From a virus: a stretch of 41,931 bases of DNA. Location of the stretch: positions 1 to 41,931 of IMG/VR virus record IMGVR_UViG_3300014962_000015; one strand, 5' to 3'. Below are positions 5,937 through 15,550 of this stretch, piece by piece (positions within the stretch are counted from its first letter, which is position 1; each line of letters begins with the position of its first letter). The position numbers and the translations under genes are program-made. A model generated the notes under the pieces. The model saw nothing but the letters and a program-made list of their open reading frames with translations. It made no database searches and had not been told where the DNA came from.

Positions 5937-7841
5937 GTGAGCATATGGAATGAGTCGCTTGAAGACGAAGGGCACGACTACGACGATCCACGCGGCATGA
6001 ACCTGCGTGAGATCCGTGCCCTGTACGACCGGACGAAGGCACGCTACGCGGACCGTGAGGCACGCATGCAGCAAACCCTCGCTGTCCGGCAAGGACGCAT
6101 GCGTGACGTGTTCCCCGACCTGTTCCCCGAGGGTCCGTTTGACCGGGGCATTGTCGCGAACATGGTGGATGTCGCAGCACGCGACACCAGCGAGGTTCTC
6201 GCTCCCCTACCAGCATTCAACTGTGCGTCCGCAACGAACGTGTCCGACACGTCACGATCATTCGCGGATAAACGCACCAAAATCGTCAACGGCTACGTTG
6301 ACTTCTCCGACCTGCAACGCCAAATGTATACGGCGGCTGACAGGTACGTGTCCTATGGCTTCACCCCCGGCATTGTTGAAATCGACGTGGACGAGAAGAT
6401 GCCACGAATCCGTTTCTTGGATTCGATCGGCGCGTTCCCCGTGTTCAACAGGTGGGGTGAAACGTCTGCCGCGTTTTTTACTTTCTTTAAAACGCGGGAC
6501 GAACTGATAGCGGCCTACCCCGACAAGGCATCCATCCTCGAAAAACCCAACCGGACCGGTGGGAATGACCTGATCGAGGTTGTCCGTTATCACGACAAGT
6601 ACGTGGACATGCTGTTCATGCCACGCGAGGCAGGCATGGTGCTGCAATCGGTGAAGAACCCGGTTGGTGAGTGCCTGGTTGAATGGATTCAACGCCCCGG
6701 TGTGGATGATGACGCGCACGGACAATTCGATGACGTGCTTGCCGTACAGGTCGCGAAGTCACGTTTCGCGTTGCTGTCACTGGAAGCAGCACAAAAGTCG
6801 GTGCAGGCACCGATCGTGCTGCCACCTGACGCGCAAGAACTACCGCTCGGTCCTGACGCGGTGATCCGCACCGCAAACGGGCAAGCGGTGCGCCGCGTCC
6901 CGATTGAGGTGCCGCAGGCAGCGTTCGCGCAACAATCCATTTTGGATCAGGAGCTGCGGCAAGGGTCACGCTACCCGGAGGTGCGCGGCGGGAACACGGA
7001 CGCGAGCATCGTCACGGGTCGCGGCGTACAGGCCCTCATGTCAGGGTTTGATTCGCAGATCCGCACCGCCCAGGCCATGTTTGCGGTCGGGTTGCGGAAC
7101 CTGATCCGTAAAGCCTTATACGTCGATGAGATGTTGTGGCCTACGGAGACGAAAGAGATCCGTGGCAACGCGGAAGGCACCCCTTACTCGATCAAGTACA
7201 GACCCGATCGTGACATCAAGGGCGACTACACCGTCGATGTGACCTATGGACTCATGGCAGGTTTGGACCCGAACCGTGCATTGGTGTTCGGGTTGCAGGC
7301 TCGCGGTGACAAACTGATTTCCCGTGACTTCCTGCGCCGGCAAATGCCGTTCGCGTTGGATGCGTCTGAGGAAGAATCAAAAGTCGATATTGAAGAAATG
7401 CGTGACGCGATCAAACAAGCCGTCGCAGGTTACGCGCAAGCCATCCCTGTGCTTGCACAAAACGGGCAAGACCCGGGCGAAGTGCTTCAACGCTTGTCGA
7501 AAATCATTGTCGGACTCCAAAAGGGTTCGATGATTGAAGACATTGTGGGTGAGGCGTTTGCGCCTGAACCTGCCCCCCAAGTTCCCGCACCGCCCGGAGT
7601 TGAGTCCCCTGGTGGAGTGGCAGATACCGGAATGGGCCTCCCAGGTGAGGTGCCTCCGGGCGGTGGCGGGTCTACGGAAGGGTTGTCCGCTGCGACAGGT
7701 CAGCTCCGTGGTGTCGCCCCCGGACAAGCAGGACTTCCCCCAGGTGGCAGACCTGATCTTCAAACGCTGATGGCTGGCCTGGGTTCAAACGGTCAACCCC
7801 AACTTGCCGCTGGCGTATCCCGCCGACTCCCGATTGGTTAG
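5937..7841 (+). CDS. Portal protein
   Basis: The 634-residue protein starts at GTG 5937, 6 nt after AAAGGAGG. Its place directly after the terminase, its length and its mixed alpha/beta sequence with a long C-terminal helical part fit the portal dodecamer at the capsid vertex through which DNA moves. The C-terminal 80 residues are rich in Pro and Gly (PEPAPQVPAPPGVESPGG) and probably disordered. I assign it from context and general composition rather than a single motif. It is probably translationally coupled to the terminase (12-nt gap). Confidence 0.85.
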   Translation: MSIWNESLEDEGHDYDDPRGMNLREIRALYDRTKARYADREARMQQTLAVRQGRMRDVFPDLFPEGPFDRGIVANMVDVAARDTSEVLAPLPAFNCASATNVSDTSRSFADKRTKIVNGYVDFSDLQRQMYTAADRYVSYGFTPGIVEIDVDEKMPRIRFLDSIGAFPVFNRWGETSAAFFTFFKTRDELIAAYPDKASILEKPNRTGGNDLIEVVRYHDKYVDMLFMPREAGMVLQSVKNPVGECLVEWIQRPGVDDDAHGQFDDVLAVQVAKSRFALLSLEAAQKSVQAPIVLPPDAQELPLGPDAVIRTANGQAVRRVPIEVPQAAFAQQSILDQELRQGSRYPEVRGGNTDASIVTGRGVQALMSGFDSQIRTAQAMFAVGLRNLIRKALYVDEMLWPTETKEIRGNAEGTPYSIKYRPDRDIKGDYTVDVTYGLMAGLDPNRALVFGLQARGDKLISRDFLRRQMPFALDASEEESKVDIEEMRDAIKQAVAGYAQAIPVLAQNGQDPGEVLQRLSKIIVGLQKGSMIEDIVGEAFAPEPAPQVPAPPGVESPGGVADTGMGLPGEVPPGGGGSTEGLSAATGQLRGVAPGQAGLPPGGRPDLQTLMAGLGSNGQPQLAAGVSRRLPIG

Positions 7842-7849
7842 GAAACTGA

Positions 7850-8056
7850 ATGTGTAACACCTGTGGCTGCGGTCACGTTATGACTCCCGCAATGCAGCAA
7901 GCCGCTGTCAAAGGCTCAATGGGTCTTGGTATTGCGGAAGAAGAACGCTACCCGAACGGGATGACCGAGCAGTACATCTCGAAGGAAGCACAACGGATGC
8001 ACGAACGCACGGAATCCTCGTATGAGGCTGCGCGGGAAGCCGCGTCTTACAAGTAA
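7850..8056 (+). CDS. Small Cys-knuckle protein, 68 residues
   Basis: It starts at ATG 7850, 8 nt after the portal stop. The N-terminus MCNTCGCGHVM holds three closely spaced Cys and a His that could bind zinc. The rest is a charged helix (EEERYPNGMTEQYISKEAQRM). No family is recognised. It sits between portal and internal virion proteins, so a minor virion or assembly role is plausible but unproven. Confidence 0.6.
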   Translation: MCNTCGCGHVMTPAMQQAAVKGSMGLGIAEEERYPNGMTEQYISKEAQRMHERTESSYEAAREAASYK

Positions 8057-8087
8057 ATATGACCCACGTAGCGAAGGAAGTTATCTC

Positions 8088-8219
8088 ATGGCACAGCCAG
8101 GTAAGGGCGGTCACGCACCCGTCAACACGTCACAGCCAATCGACGGTCGCAAGGCAAGCAAGCCGAGCGGTGGTCAGATCGTTGCCCCGGTCCATCCGGG
8201 CGGCACTCGCGGCAAGTAG
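8088..8219 (+). CDS. 43-residue basic hypothetical protein
   Basis: The ATG at 8088 follows GAAGGAAG. The peptide is Gly-, Lys- and Pro-rich (MAQPGKGGHAPVNTSQPIDG, then APVHPGGTRGK) and looks disordered. Gene size and spacing match its neighbours in the virion operon. No known family is recognised. Confidence 0.5.
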   Translation: MAQPGKGGHAPVNTSQPIDGRKASKPSGGQIVAPVHPGGTRGK

Positions 8220-8224
8220 CCGCA

Positions 8225-8434
8225 ATGTCCCGCGACATGTTAGTGACGATGCGCTGGGACGATCTTGAAGTAACAGTGAACGCCGAAGGCGTGTCGTACA
8301 CGCCTGATGTTTTTGATGACATCGGTCGGAACATGTTGCTTTGGATGCACGACTTGATCGTGATGGCGCACCATTTGGGCGCACCTCCCTCTCGTGAGGA
8401 TGAGGATGAAGAAGTTGGTATTGACGAGGAGTAG
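8225..8434 (+). CDS. 69-residue acidic hypothetical protein
   Basis: It starts at ATG 8225. The N-terminal half is beta-like (MLVTMRWDDLEVTVNAEGVSY), followed by a hydrophobic helix (IGRNMLLWMHDLIVMAH). The tail is strongly acidic (EDEDEEVGIDEE). Acidic tails are common in small phage assembly or chaperone proteins. No specific match is recognised. Confidence 0.6.
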   Translation: MSRDMLVTMRWDDLEVTVNAEGVSYTPDVFDDIGRNMLLWMHDLIVMAHHLGAPPSREDEDEEVGIDEE

Positions 8435-8436
8435 GT

Positions 8437-8886
8437 ATGGCTGCAAACGGGCATGGTGGGAAACGCACTCCGCGTAACCCCGCACCAGTCAGCGGCCCTG
8501 GTTCTTTGTCACGTCGCACGGACGGCAAGCAGGGGGCACAGTACGTGTCTGGCATGCCGTATGGCGAAGGTCAGGACTTCTACGACTTGCAGACTTCTGC
8601 GAGAATGAACGAGTCTGGTCCGGCGGTGCAGCCGGCAGTGAAATCGCAGGGACCTGCGGCTCCCCCGCAGCAGGTGACCCCGTTGTTCGCTCCTACGGAG
8701 CGTCCCAACGAGCCGATTACTGCTGGCGCACCGTTCGGTCCAGGCCCAGGACCCGCACAACAGCCACCTGTGTCGAAGTTTGCACCAATCGTCAAGTACC
8801 TCCCAGCTTTGGAGGAGGCAACGAAGTGGCAGGACGCACCTGAAAACTTTCGTGCCCTCGTGAGGTTCTTGCAGGGGCAACGTTGA
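8437..8886 (+). CDS. Proline-rich hypothetical virion-region protein
   Basis: The 149-residue protein starts at ATG 8437, 2 nt after the previous stop. It is largely disordered: Gly, Arg, Pro and Gln dominate residues 1-110 (GPGSLSRRTDGKQG, GPGPGPAQQPP). A short helical C-terminus (IVKYLPALEEATKWQDAPE) may be a docking helix. It overlaps the next gene by 4 nt (TTGA). No family is recognised. Confidence 0.6.
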   Translation: MAANGHGGKRTPRNPAPVSGPGSLSRRTDGKQGAQYVSGMPYGEGQDFYDLQTSARMNESGPAVQPAVKSQGPAAPPQQVTPLFAPTERPNEPITAGAPFGPGPGPAQQPPVSKFAPIVKYLPALEEATKWQDAPENFRALVRFLQGQR

Positions 8887-9089
8887 CCAAACGACAGACT
8901 CAACATCCGTCCGTATGGCACCCGTTGAGTGTCTACGACAATTTCACCGCCGCCGCTGACGCTCTCGGGTTTGAGAACGCAGACGTTGCTTGGGGTTTAG
9001 CGAAGGTCCGATGGGAATCGGTTGAGGACCGCGAAGCGTTCTTGCAGGCATTGACGGCACCAAAGTCAAGGGATGTCTTCAATGGCTAA
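8883..9089 (+). CDS. 68-residue hypothetical protein
   Basis: It uses a TTG start at 8883 that overlaps the previous stop (TTGA), which implies coupled translation. The protein is alpha-helical (YDNFTAAADALGFENADVAWGLAKVRWESVEDREAFLQAL). Its end overlaps the start of the giant virion protein gene. A small helical protein encoded just before a very large virion protein may be an assembly partner; this is inference. Confidence 0.6.
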   Translation: MTKRQTQHPSVWHPLSVYDNFTAAADALGFENADVAWGLAKVRWESVEDREAFLQALTAPKSRDVFNG

Positions 9090-12000
9090 CTTCATTGAGG
9101 ACCTGATTGCTGGTACCCCAAATGAGAAAACGGGTGAAAACGACGGTGGTCTAGCGGGTGCCCTTGACGCGATCACCCCGGACCCTGGAACGCCGCTTGC
9201 GAATTTCCGTGACACGGTCATGGATAACACGCCGTTGCGTGCGGTCAAAGAAGCAGGAAACCTTGCCATCAAGACGATGGACTTTTGGGATCAGTACGTT
9301 ATCTCGCGTCCATTCTCAACGGCAGCACAAGCGATCAGCCCGTCAGGTATCGGATACAACCCGCTGTACCGCGACGGGGTGCAGTTCGATGATTTTCGGA
9401 AGATGTGGAACGCTTCCGAATACATTTCCCCAGGGCGTGCCGGTATCACGAACTGGGGTTCCGACCTTGCCAGTATCGGTATCAACGGTGACTGGAACAA
9501 ATTTGCGTACCAAAACGGGTATGACCCGTATGCGATGGGTAAAGACGCAACCGAAGAAGCTTGGGATTCATCCCCGCTAGGCACTATTGGTTCCCTGTCC
9601 CTTGACGCGATGTTTCAAATCCTTGTCGGTGGCAAGGGAGTAAACGCAGCAGCGAAAGGCGCAAAACGCGCACTTGGTCTTTCGACTGACATTGCAAATG
9701 CTCGTGACCTGTCAAAGGTTGCTACCACGATTGACAGTCACCTCGACTGGGTTGACTCCGCTGGATCGACCGGTTCACCGTCCGTGTGGGGTCAGCACAT
9801 TGTTGATCTTGCAAACGAGACTGAGTTCTCAAAAGTGTTCTCCAACCCGATGATCAACAAGTACACGAAACTTGGATCGGCAAAGCAGATCACGGTTGCG
9901 AACCTGGTTACGAAAGCGTCAGATCCGCGCATGGTTCGGGACATCATTCTTGCCGATAAGGGTGACCCGATGGCTATCGGTCGTCTTTTCCAAAAGGCTC
10001 CTGACCATGTGTGGTCGCTCTCCGATATGAACGGTGCGATGCGTGCAAAGTTCATGGAGGGTGGGCAGTGGCATCCGAACGCTGATGAAGTTGACATCAT
10101 CAAGCAGACGTTTGATTCAGCTTTGGAACGTGATGATTTTTACCGTCAGGTCCGTGATGCTTTTACTGGGACATCTGGCACGGGTGAGATTTCTTCGCTG
10201 ACCCGCAACTCAACCACCGTGTCAATGAGTGGTGTTGCTGGCAAGGCTGAGCGGTGGTTATACAACCAGATTCAGGGAATGAACACCGGAACTGACCACA
10301 TGGCGTTTATCCCGCTTGGCAATTCGAGTGTTGCCACGGCTGGTAGTGCGCTGCTTGCTTGGGTTGGTGGTCGTAAACCGCTGAACGCGGTGACCATTTC
10401 TGGTACTCGACCTAATGAAGTCATTGACGAAATGATGGCTTACGCGCAGTCGTCACCTGTGCTGCGTGGTAACAAGACAGTCACGGTGCTTCCGATGGTT
10501 CGTGATGAGTTTGGCAACTTGGTGGAGTCGGCTCCGGTGAGGATGTCGGCTAATGCGTGGCGTTCAGACATGATGGCCCGTATTGGTGCAGCAATGTCGT
10601 CTCGCACACCAGAGGCTTCCGTGACTGGCGTGGTGCGTGACTTAGAGGCCGAGATCATCTCTATGCACTCGTTCCGCTACAAGATTGACCCGAAGACCAC
10701 GCGCACGATTGCGAACGGGCTACAAGAGGCTCGTGATACTGCGATTGATTCCGTGGCAAAAGACGGATTCTTCATTGATGACGTTCACGGTCGAGTGTTT
10801 GTTGATCCCGTGTTTCGTCGGCAACTCGCAAACCAAGTGAATTTGATTTCGCTTCGCGATTTTGACCACAGCATGAAGATGCAATCGTCCGTGGTTGGTG
10901 GGGTTTCGCGTTTTGGCGAGCGTGCCACGTACAACATGGCGAATGTTGCAGATACCGTGTTGAAGTATTTCCGCACTATGACTCTGTTCAAGCCAGGGTA
11001 CGTGCCGAAGAACTCCATTGTGGAACCTGGCATTTCTTCGCTGCTGGCACACGGAACGATTCTTGCCACGGATGGACCGGTCAACAGTACGGGACGTTTC
11101 CTGGTGAATAGATCACGAATGTTGCGTCAAATGGGATACGGGACGATGGACCGCGTGCCGTTCCTAAACGTTGGCGTAAGGCGTAGTGGTGCGGAGATCG
11201 CTGAGCTGCACTCGCAGCGTCAAATGCTGCTGCAACTGCTTGACATGGATGCTCGCGACCTCGACAACTTCAAGGCCGGTGTGATGTCGCCGTCGCAGCA
11301 GCGCATGTATGAGGCTACTGCGAAGAATTCGTATCGCGAGTTGCGTGACCAGTTGAAGGTTCTTGAAACGCAACTAGATGAGTCTGACCCGATATGGCGT
11401 GAGGTTGAGGAGGTTCCGACATACGCACAGTTGAGCGGTCGGCTGGATGAACTTGACCGGATCGTGAACCGTGGCCCCGAGTACATTGATGGGTTGAAGC
11501 GCAGTCGAGATGGAATTGTGGCTCGCGCGGAAAGCCGCACTGTTTCGGAATCGGAATCTATCAACAACAAGATTGCTCAACTACAGGCGCAACTTGATGA
11601 AGTTGATGCTGAGTGGAAACGGCTTCACGATTCATATCCTGGTGGAACCGAAACATTCAGTACCACTCGTGGACTGGCAAGCAAAGAGGAACGACTTGCC
11701 GCTATTGAGTCTGAGATTGCTGCCGTTCGATCTGAACGCAATACGCTTCGTGCAGCATATGAATCGAAGTTGGCTGAACTTGGACCTGATCACCGCGATG
11801 TGCTGAAAGCCAAAGGTGAATTGAGTTCGGCGCAACGCCGGATACAGATTCTTGCCCGTAGGCGAGCAAAAGCCAAGAAGACCGACGAGTTCACCAATGA
11901 TGTATCCATTGTTGGCGGTCCGGCTGATGTGACACCAGAAAAGCTCACGGCGAAGGCCCGTGATCTTGGTGGATCAGCGATGCGGCGACATCGTCAATCG

Positions 12001-14850
12001 CTACTTGAACAAATGGATGCGTTGCTGGAGCGTCGTAAGACATTTGATGGCGCAGAGTCTGAACGTCCAGTCTTGTTTTTGGGACAGGAACAAGCCGAGA
12101 TTGACCGCCTTGATGGACTGATTAGTATTGCTGAGCGGTACAACAACGGTGATTTGGACTTGTCGGCAGCAGTTGGCTCTCTACGCACTAAGTTGGACGA
12201 TATTCGTAGCCGCACCGATGCTCTGCACGAAGGTGTGACCGCTGAACGTCAAGCCTGGTATGACGAACTTATGTCGCTTGATGCGCGTACCGCAAAGTTA
12301 CGGAAGAAGAACGCTGGGCAGTTAAGTCGCCGCGAGAAGGCGGCACAACGCAAACTCTCCGGTGAGTCGTATTTCCGTATCGGTAACGATGGTGAGATCA
12401 CTATCCCCCGCGTGTTCAACGAGGGTGAGTTCGGTGAGGCAATGCGGGTTGAATCCTCGTCCGGCTTGACCACATCGTTGACGTTGAACCCAGCAAACTA
12501 CGGGACTGGTGCAATATCCCGCCTGATTCGTTCCGGTGGCATTGATTCGATTGACCCTTCCGATCCGCTGTACTTCAAGGAAATGGCACATATCGCGAAC
12601 CGTCAGGTTCGAGGCGACAAGTTTGCAACCTTGATCCTTGAAGGTGCCGATAATGCTGCGATCCGTAAATGGTTCAAGACCCCCGAGGGTCGCCGTTACA
12701 TGGATCAAATGGGCTGGAAGTCGAGCGAACTTGATGCGCGTGTTGTTGGCTCTAAATCGGCCCGTCCGTTAGCGGACACCGATAAGACTGCAAAGCATCC
12801 AGGGTCGCGGTTTGTGAAGCGAGGCACACCGAAGATTGAGGTGTTTGAGGACGGCATCATTGACCGTAACCGTCAACTCTTGAACGCCTACTTCCCAAGT
12901 CGTGAAGTGCAGCAGCGTCTCCTTGCGGAGAACGATGTGACTCCTGGCGAACTGGAGAAGATGCTTGCCGGGAACGAGAACCTGTCGCCGGTTCACGCCG
13001 GCGAACTGGTGTTTGACGGGAACCGTTGGTCCAAGACTGGTGCCTATCTCAACCGTGCGATGGAAGCCGTATGGCGTGGATTAGCGGCAAACCCTGAATC
13101 ACGTTTCGGACGTTGGCCTTTCCTTGATCGTCAGTTTGAGATGAACATGAAGGCTGATGTGGCGTTTATGCGCTCCCAGGGTCACGAGCTGACTGACGAG
13201 TTGGTGAACAATCTTCGCCACGGTGCGGCAGCGAGAGCGTTGAAGGAAGCGGAGAATACGTTCTACAACATTCGCCGTTACTCAAACCCAGCGTATGCGT
13301 TGCGTTTCATTACGGGCTTCCCAGGCGCGTACTTCAACTCAATCTACCGCTATGCACGGCTTGCCTACCGTAATCCCGGTAACGCGCTCGTAGTGTCTAA
13401 CGCTTGGTCTGACGGTTTGTACAAGTCGTTCGGTATCGACGAGAACGGTGACCCTACGGATGACCCGACCAAGGTTGAGGCGTTTGCGTTCACAATTCCT
13501 GACCCGTTGGCTGATTCCGTTTCTTTGGATAAGAACATCAAGATGTCAACTAAGGGCTGGGAGTTTGCCCTGAACCCAATGACGGCGATGCCGTTCGTGG
13601 TGATGCCAGTCGATTCGGTGTTGATGTCTGTGCCAACCGCGAATCAATGGTTGAAGGACAACATTGGCGACGACCTGTATTCGTTCTTGTTCCCGTTTGG
13701 TCGCCCAGATACGGAACCGACGTTCGGTGTTGGGCCACTCAATTTTGATCCGTGGATTCCGTCTTACTTTGTAGACGCAAAGAAGTCCATTGATGAAATG
13801 GAGCAGGACCGTATTCAGTCAACAAACATCATTTTCCAGTATCGGATGTGGCAGTACCGAAACGGGATGATCAAGACGGCCCCGACACCAATCTCGGCGG
13901 CTCGCGAGTCTGAGGGTTTTTGGCGGCTCCGCGTGGCAACAAAGTTCTTGACTTCTGGTGGGTTTGCAATGAACCCGATTGGTCAGAACTATGTTGATGC
14001 GTGGAATGAGGTTCATGCCGCAACTGGTTTTGATACGAAACTTGCTAAGCAAAAGTTCCTTGAAATGTACGGCGCACCAGCGGAAGTGTTCACGTACTCA
14101 ACTTCAAAGAACCGTGCAGGTATGCCGTACACGGTTGAGGCGCAGCGCAGGCTTGAACAGTTTCCTGACCTGATGAACGATCTGCGTGAGTTGAACCCGG
14201 ATGATCCTCGGGCCACCGTGTCTTTGATTTTCGGTGATGCTCAGGGAGAGTTTGATCCTGTGGTGTACGACTCAATGGCACGCAACAGTATCCCTGGTGA
14301 GACTGAACCGATCCGTTCCAAGATGGACCCGTACCAGTTGGCTGACAAGATTGCCACTGACTCGGCGTGGCAGTTGTATAACGCTTCCCGCGCGAAGATT
14401 GATGCGATGGTGATGCAGTATGGATATTCGTCGCTGGAAGTGAAGGAAGCTGAGTGGATCAAGTCACAGTGGAAGAAGTGGCTGACTGATTTCAAGGCTG
14501 ATCCTGACAACGCACAATGGCTTGCAGAATATGAAACTCGGGAGTCTGGTCAGCCGTTCCGTGTGATTAATGGCATGAACAAGGTGCTTGGTGATTCCAA
14601 GTTTACTCGCGTGTACGGCAACTCTGCGGCATACAAGACTATGCGTGACTATTTGACGGAGCGCAGCGAGATTCTTGCCATGTATGAAGCGGCAACGACC
14701 TCTGATGAGAAGACTCGGATCGCTGCTGGCTGGGATCAGTATGTGCGGCAATGGTTCATGCCAATGAACTCGTTCTTCTCTGACACGTATTCACGCTACC
14801 TCGATGGTGGTCGTGACCTGGAAAACAAGAGGGTTTTGGATAATGATTGA
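9082..14850 (+). CDS. Giant internal virion or ejection protein candidate
   Basis: This protein has 1922 residues from ATG 9082, or three more from ATG 9073. It is the largest gene in the window. The N-terminal 500 residues are mixed with many Gly and Asn. A long coiled-coil region spans about residues 705-930, with a second about 970-1080 (QSLLEQMDALLERRKTFDG). The C-terminal third is helical and aromatic-rich (YNIRRYSNPAYALRFITGF, GAYFNSIYRYARLAYRNPG). I see no peptidase or lysozyme motif. Its length, coiled coils and position before scaffold and capsid fit a large internal protein ejected with the DNA, as in other podoviruses. A tape-measure role is unlikely, because no tail tube or assembly chaperone genes flank it. 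Confidence 0.75.
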   Translation: MANFIEDLIAGTPNEKTGENDGGLAGALDAITPDPGTPLANFRDTVMDNTPLRAVKEAGNLAIKTMDFWDQYVISRPFSTAAQAISPSGIGYNPLYRDGVQFDDFRKMWNASEYISPGRAGITNWGSDLASIGINGDWNKFAYQNGYDPYAMGKDATEEAWDSSPLGTIGSLSLDAMFQILVGGKGVNAAAKGAKRALGLSTDIANARDLSKVATTIDSHLDWVDSAGSTGSPSVWGQHIVDLANETEFSKVFSNPMINKYTKLGSAKQITVANLVTKASDPRMVRDIILADKGDPMAIGRLFQKAPDHVWSLSDMNGAMRAKFMEGGQWHPNADEVDIIKQTFDSALERDDFYRQVRDAFTGTSGTGEISSLTRNSTTVSMSGVAGKAERWLYNQIQGMNTGTDHMAFIPLGNSSVATAGSALLAWVGGRKPLNAVTISGTRPNEVIDEMMAYAQSSPVLRGNKTVTVLPMVRDEFGNLVESAPVRMSANAWRSDMMARIGAAMSSRTPEASVTGVVRDLEAEIISMHSFRYKIDPKTTRTIANGLQEARDTAIDSVAKDGFFIDDVHGRVFVDPVFRRQLANQVNLISLRDFDHSMKMQSSVVGGVSRFGERATYNMANVADTVLKYFRTMTLFKPGYVPKNSIVEPGISSLLAHGTILATDGPVNSTGRFLVNRSRMLRQMGYGTMDRVPFLNVGVRRSGAEIAELHSQRQMLLQLLDMDARDLDNFKAGVMSPSQQRMYEATAKNSYRELRDQLKVLETQLDESDPIWREVEEVPTYAQLSGRLDELDRIVNRGPEYIDGLKRSRDGIVARAESRTVSESESINNKIAQLQAQLDEVDAEWKRLHDSYPGGTETFSTTRGLASKEERLAAIESEIAAVRSERNTLRAAYESKLAELGPDHRDVLKAKGELSSAQRRIQILARRRAKAKKTDEFTNDVSIVGGPADVTPEKLTAKARDLGGSAMRRHRQSLLEQMDALLERRKTFDGAESERPVLFLGQEQAEIDRLDGLISIAERYNNGDLDLSAAVGSLRTKLDDIRSRTDALHEGVTAERQAWYDELMSLDARTAKLRKKNAGQLSRREKAAQRKLSGESYFRIGNDGEITIPRVFNEGEFGEAMRVESSSGLTTSLTLNPANYGTGAISRLIRSGGIDSIDPSDPLYFKEMAHIANRQVRGDKFATLILEGADNAAIRKWFKTPEGRRYMDQMGWKSSELDARVVGSKSARPLADTDKTAKHPGSRFVKRGTPKIEVFEDGIIDRNRQLLNAYFPSREVQQRLLAENDVTPGELEKMLAGNENLSPVHAGELVFDGNRWSKTGAYLNRAMEAVWRGLAANPESRFGRWPFLDRQFEMNMKADVAFMRSQGHELTDELVNNLRHGAAARALKEAENTFYNIRRYSNPAYALRFITGFPGAYFNSIYRYARLAYRNPGNALVVSNAWSDGLYKSFGIDENGDPTDDPTKVEAFAFTIPDPLADSVSLDKNIKMSTKGWEFALNPMTAMPFVVMPVDSVLMSVPTANQWLKDNIGDDLYSFLFPFGRPDTEPTFGVGPLNFDPWIPSYFVDAKKSIDEMEQDRIQSTNIIFQYRMWQYRNGMIKTAPTPISAARESEGFWRLRVATKFLTSGGFAMNPIGQNYVDAWNEVHAATGFDTKLAKQKFLEMYGAPAEVFTYSTSKNRAGMPYTVEAQRRLEQFPDLMNDLRELNPDDPRATVSLIFGDAQGEFDPVVYDSMARNSIPGETEPIRSKMDPYQLADKIATDSAWQLYNASRAKIDAMVMQYGYSSLEVKEAEWIKSQWKKWLTDFKADPDNAQWLAEYETRESGQPFRVINGMNKVLGDSKFTRVYGNSAAYKTMRDYLTERSEILAMYEAATTSDEKTRIAAGWDQYVRQWFMPMNSFFSDTYSRYLDGGRDLENKRVLDND

Positions 14851-15550
14851 ACTACCTAACGGCACTGTTCTTGGTGTGCAATCAATCCCTGGTCGCGACA
14901 ATTTCAATCAGAATCGTCCTCCCGCCAAAGAAGTTATTCAGATCACCGTTCCGGGTGGGCCAAACGGTGGAAATCCACCTGTGCAAGATTCTCAGTATTA
15001 TTGGAATGGCACCACCACAAGTCCGCTTGCGAACGTAAATATCGACTGGGCCGATTTGTCCATCAAGGATAAGAAGTGGTGGACGAGTCAGGCTAAGGTC
15101 CGATATGGCGGTGATCCACGGTATGTACAATGGGCACCAGGGTTCTTTGCGGACGCTGTATCAATGTCTGCTCAATACTATGCCAACAATCAACAGGTGA
15201 CCCCCCAGGAAGCTGCAAAGAAGTTCCTTGAATTGCAAAAGCAAGCAGGTAGCGGTTCATCTTCTGGCGGTGGTGGTGGTGGTGGTTCTGCCACCCCGAC
15301 CGTGTCAGCCCAGAACATGCACCGCCTGGTAGATCAGACGACGCAGCAATTTTTGGGCCGTGAAGCCACAAATGCTGAGGCGAAGGCGTTTACAAAGGAT
15401 GTACGCCAGTCGCTTTCGTCTAATCCGAAGAACACGGACCCGACGTTCATGGCTGAGGAGTTCGCGAAGAACACTCCAGAAGCGACCACGTATGCGGCAA
15501 ACAATTACATGAAGGTGTTCTTGCAGTCCCTTGGAGGTTTGGGTGGCTAA
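14843..15550 (+). CDS. Internal virion protein candidate (235 residues)
   Basis: The ATG at 14843 lies inside the last codons of the giant gene (8-nt overlap), so translation is coupled. The N-terminus (MIELPNGTVLGVQSIPGRDN) is beta-like. The middle has a Ser/Gly linker (residues about 135-150, SGSSSGGGGGGGSATP). The C-terminus is a helical domain (MHRLVDQTTQQFLGREATNA). It probably works with the giant protein and the two following genes inside the capsid or tail. This is inferred from gene order. Confidence 0.6.
   Translation: MIELPNGTVLGVQSIPGRDNFNQNRPPAKEVIQITVPGGPNGGNPPVQDSQYYWNGTTTSPLANVNIDWADLSIKDKKWWTSQAKVRYGGDPRYVQWAPGFFADAVSMSAQYYANNQQVTPQEAAKKFLELQKQAGSGSSSGGGGGGGSATPTVSAQNMHRLVDQTTQQFLGREATNAEAKAFTKDVRQSLSSNPKNTDPTFMAEEFAKNTPEATTYAANNYMKVFLQSLGGLGG

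Noticed and set aside
9082-14850. Tape-measure protein
   Set aside because: It lies before the capsid gene, and no tail tube or frameshifted tail-assembly genes accompany it.
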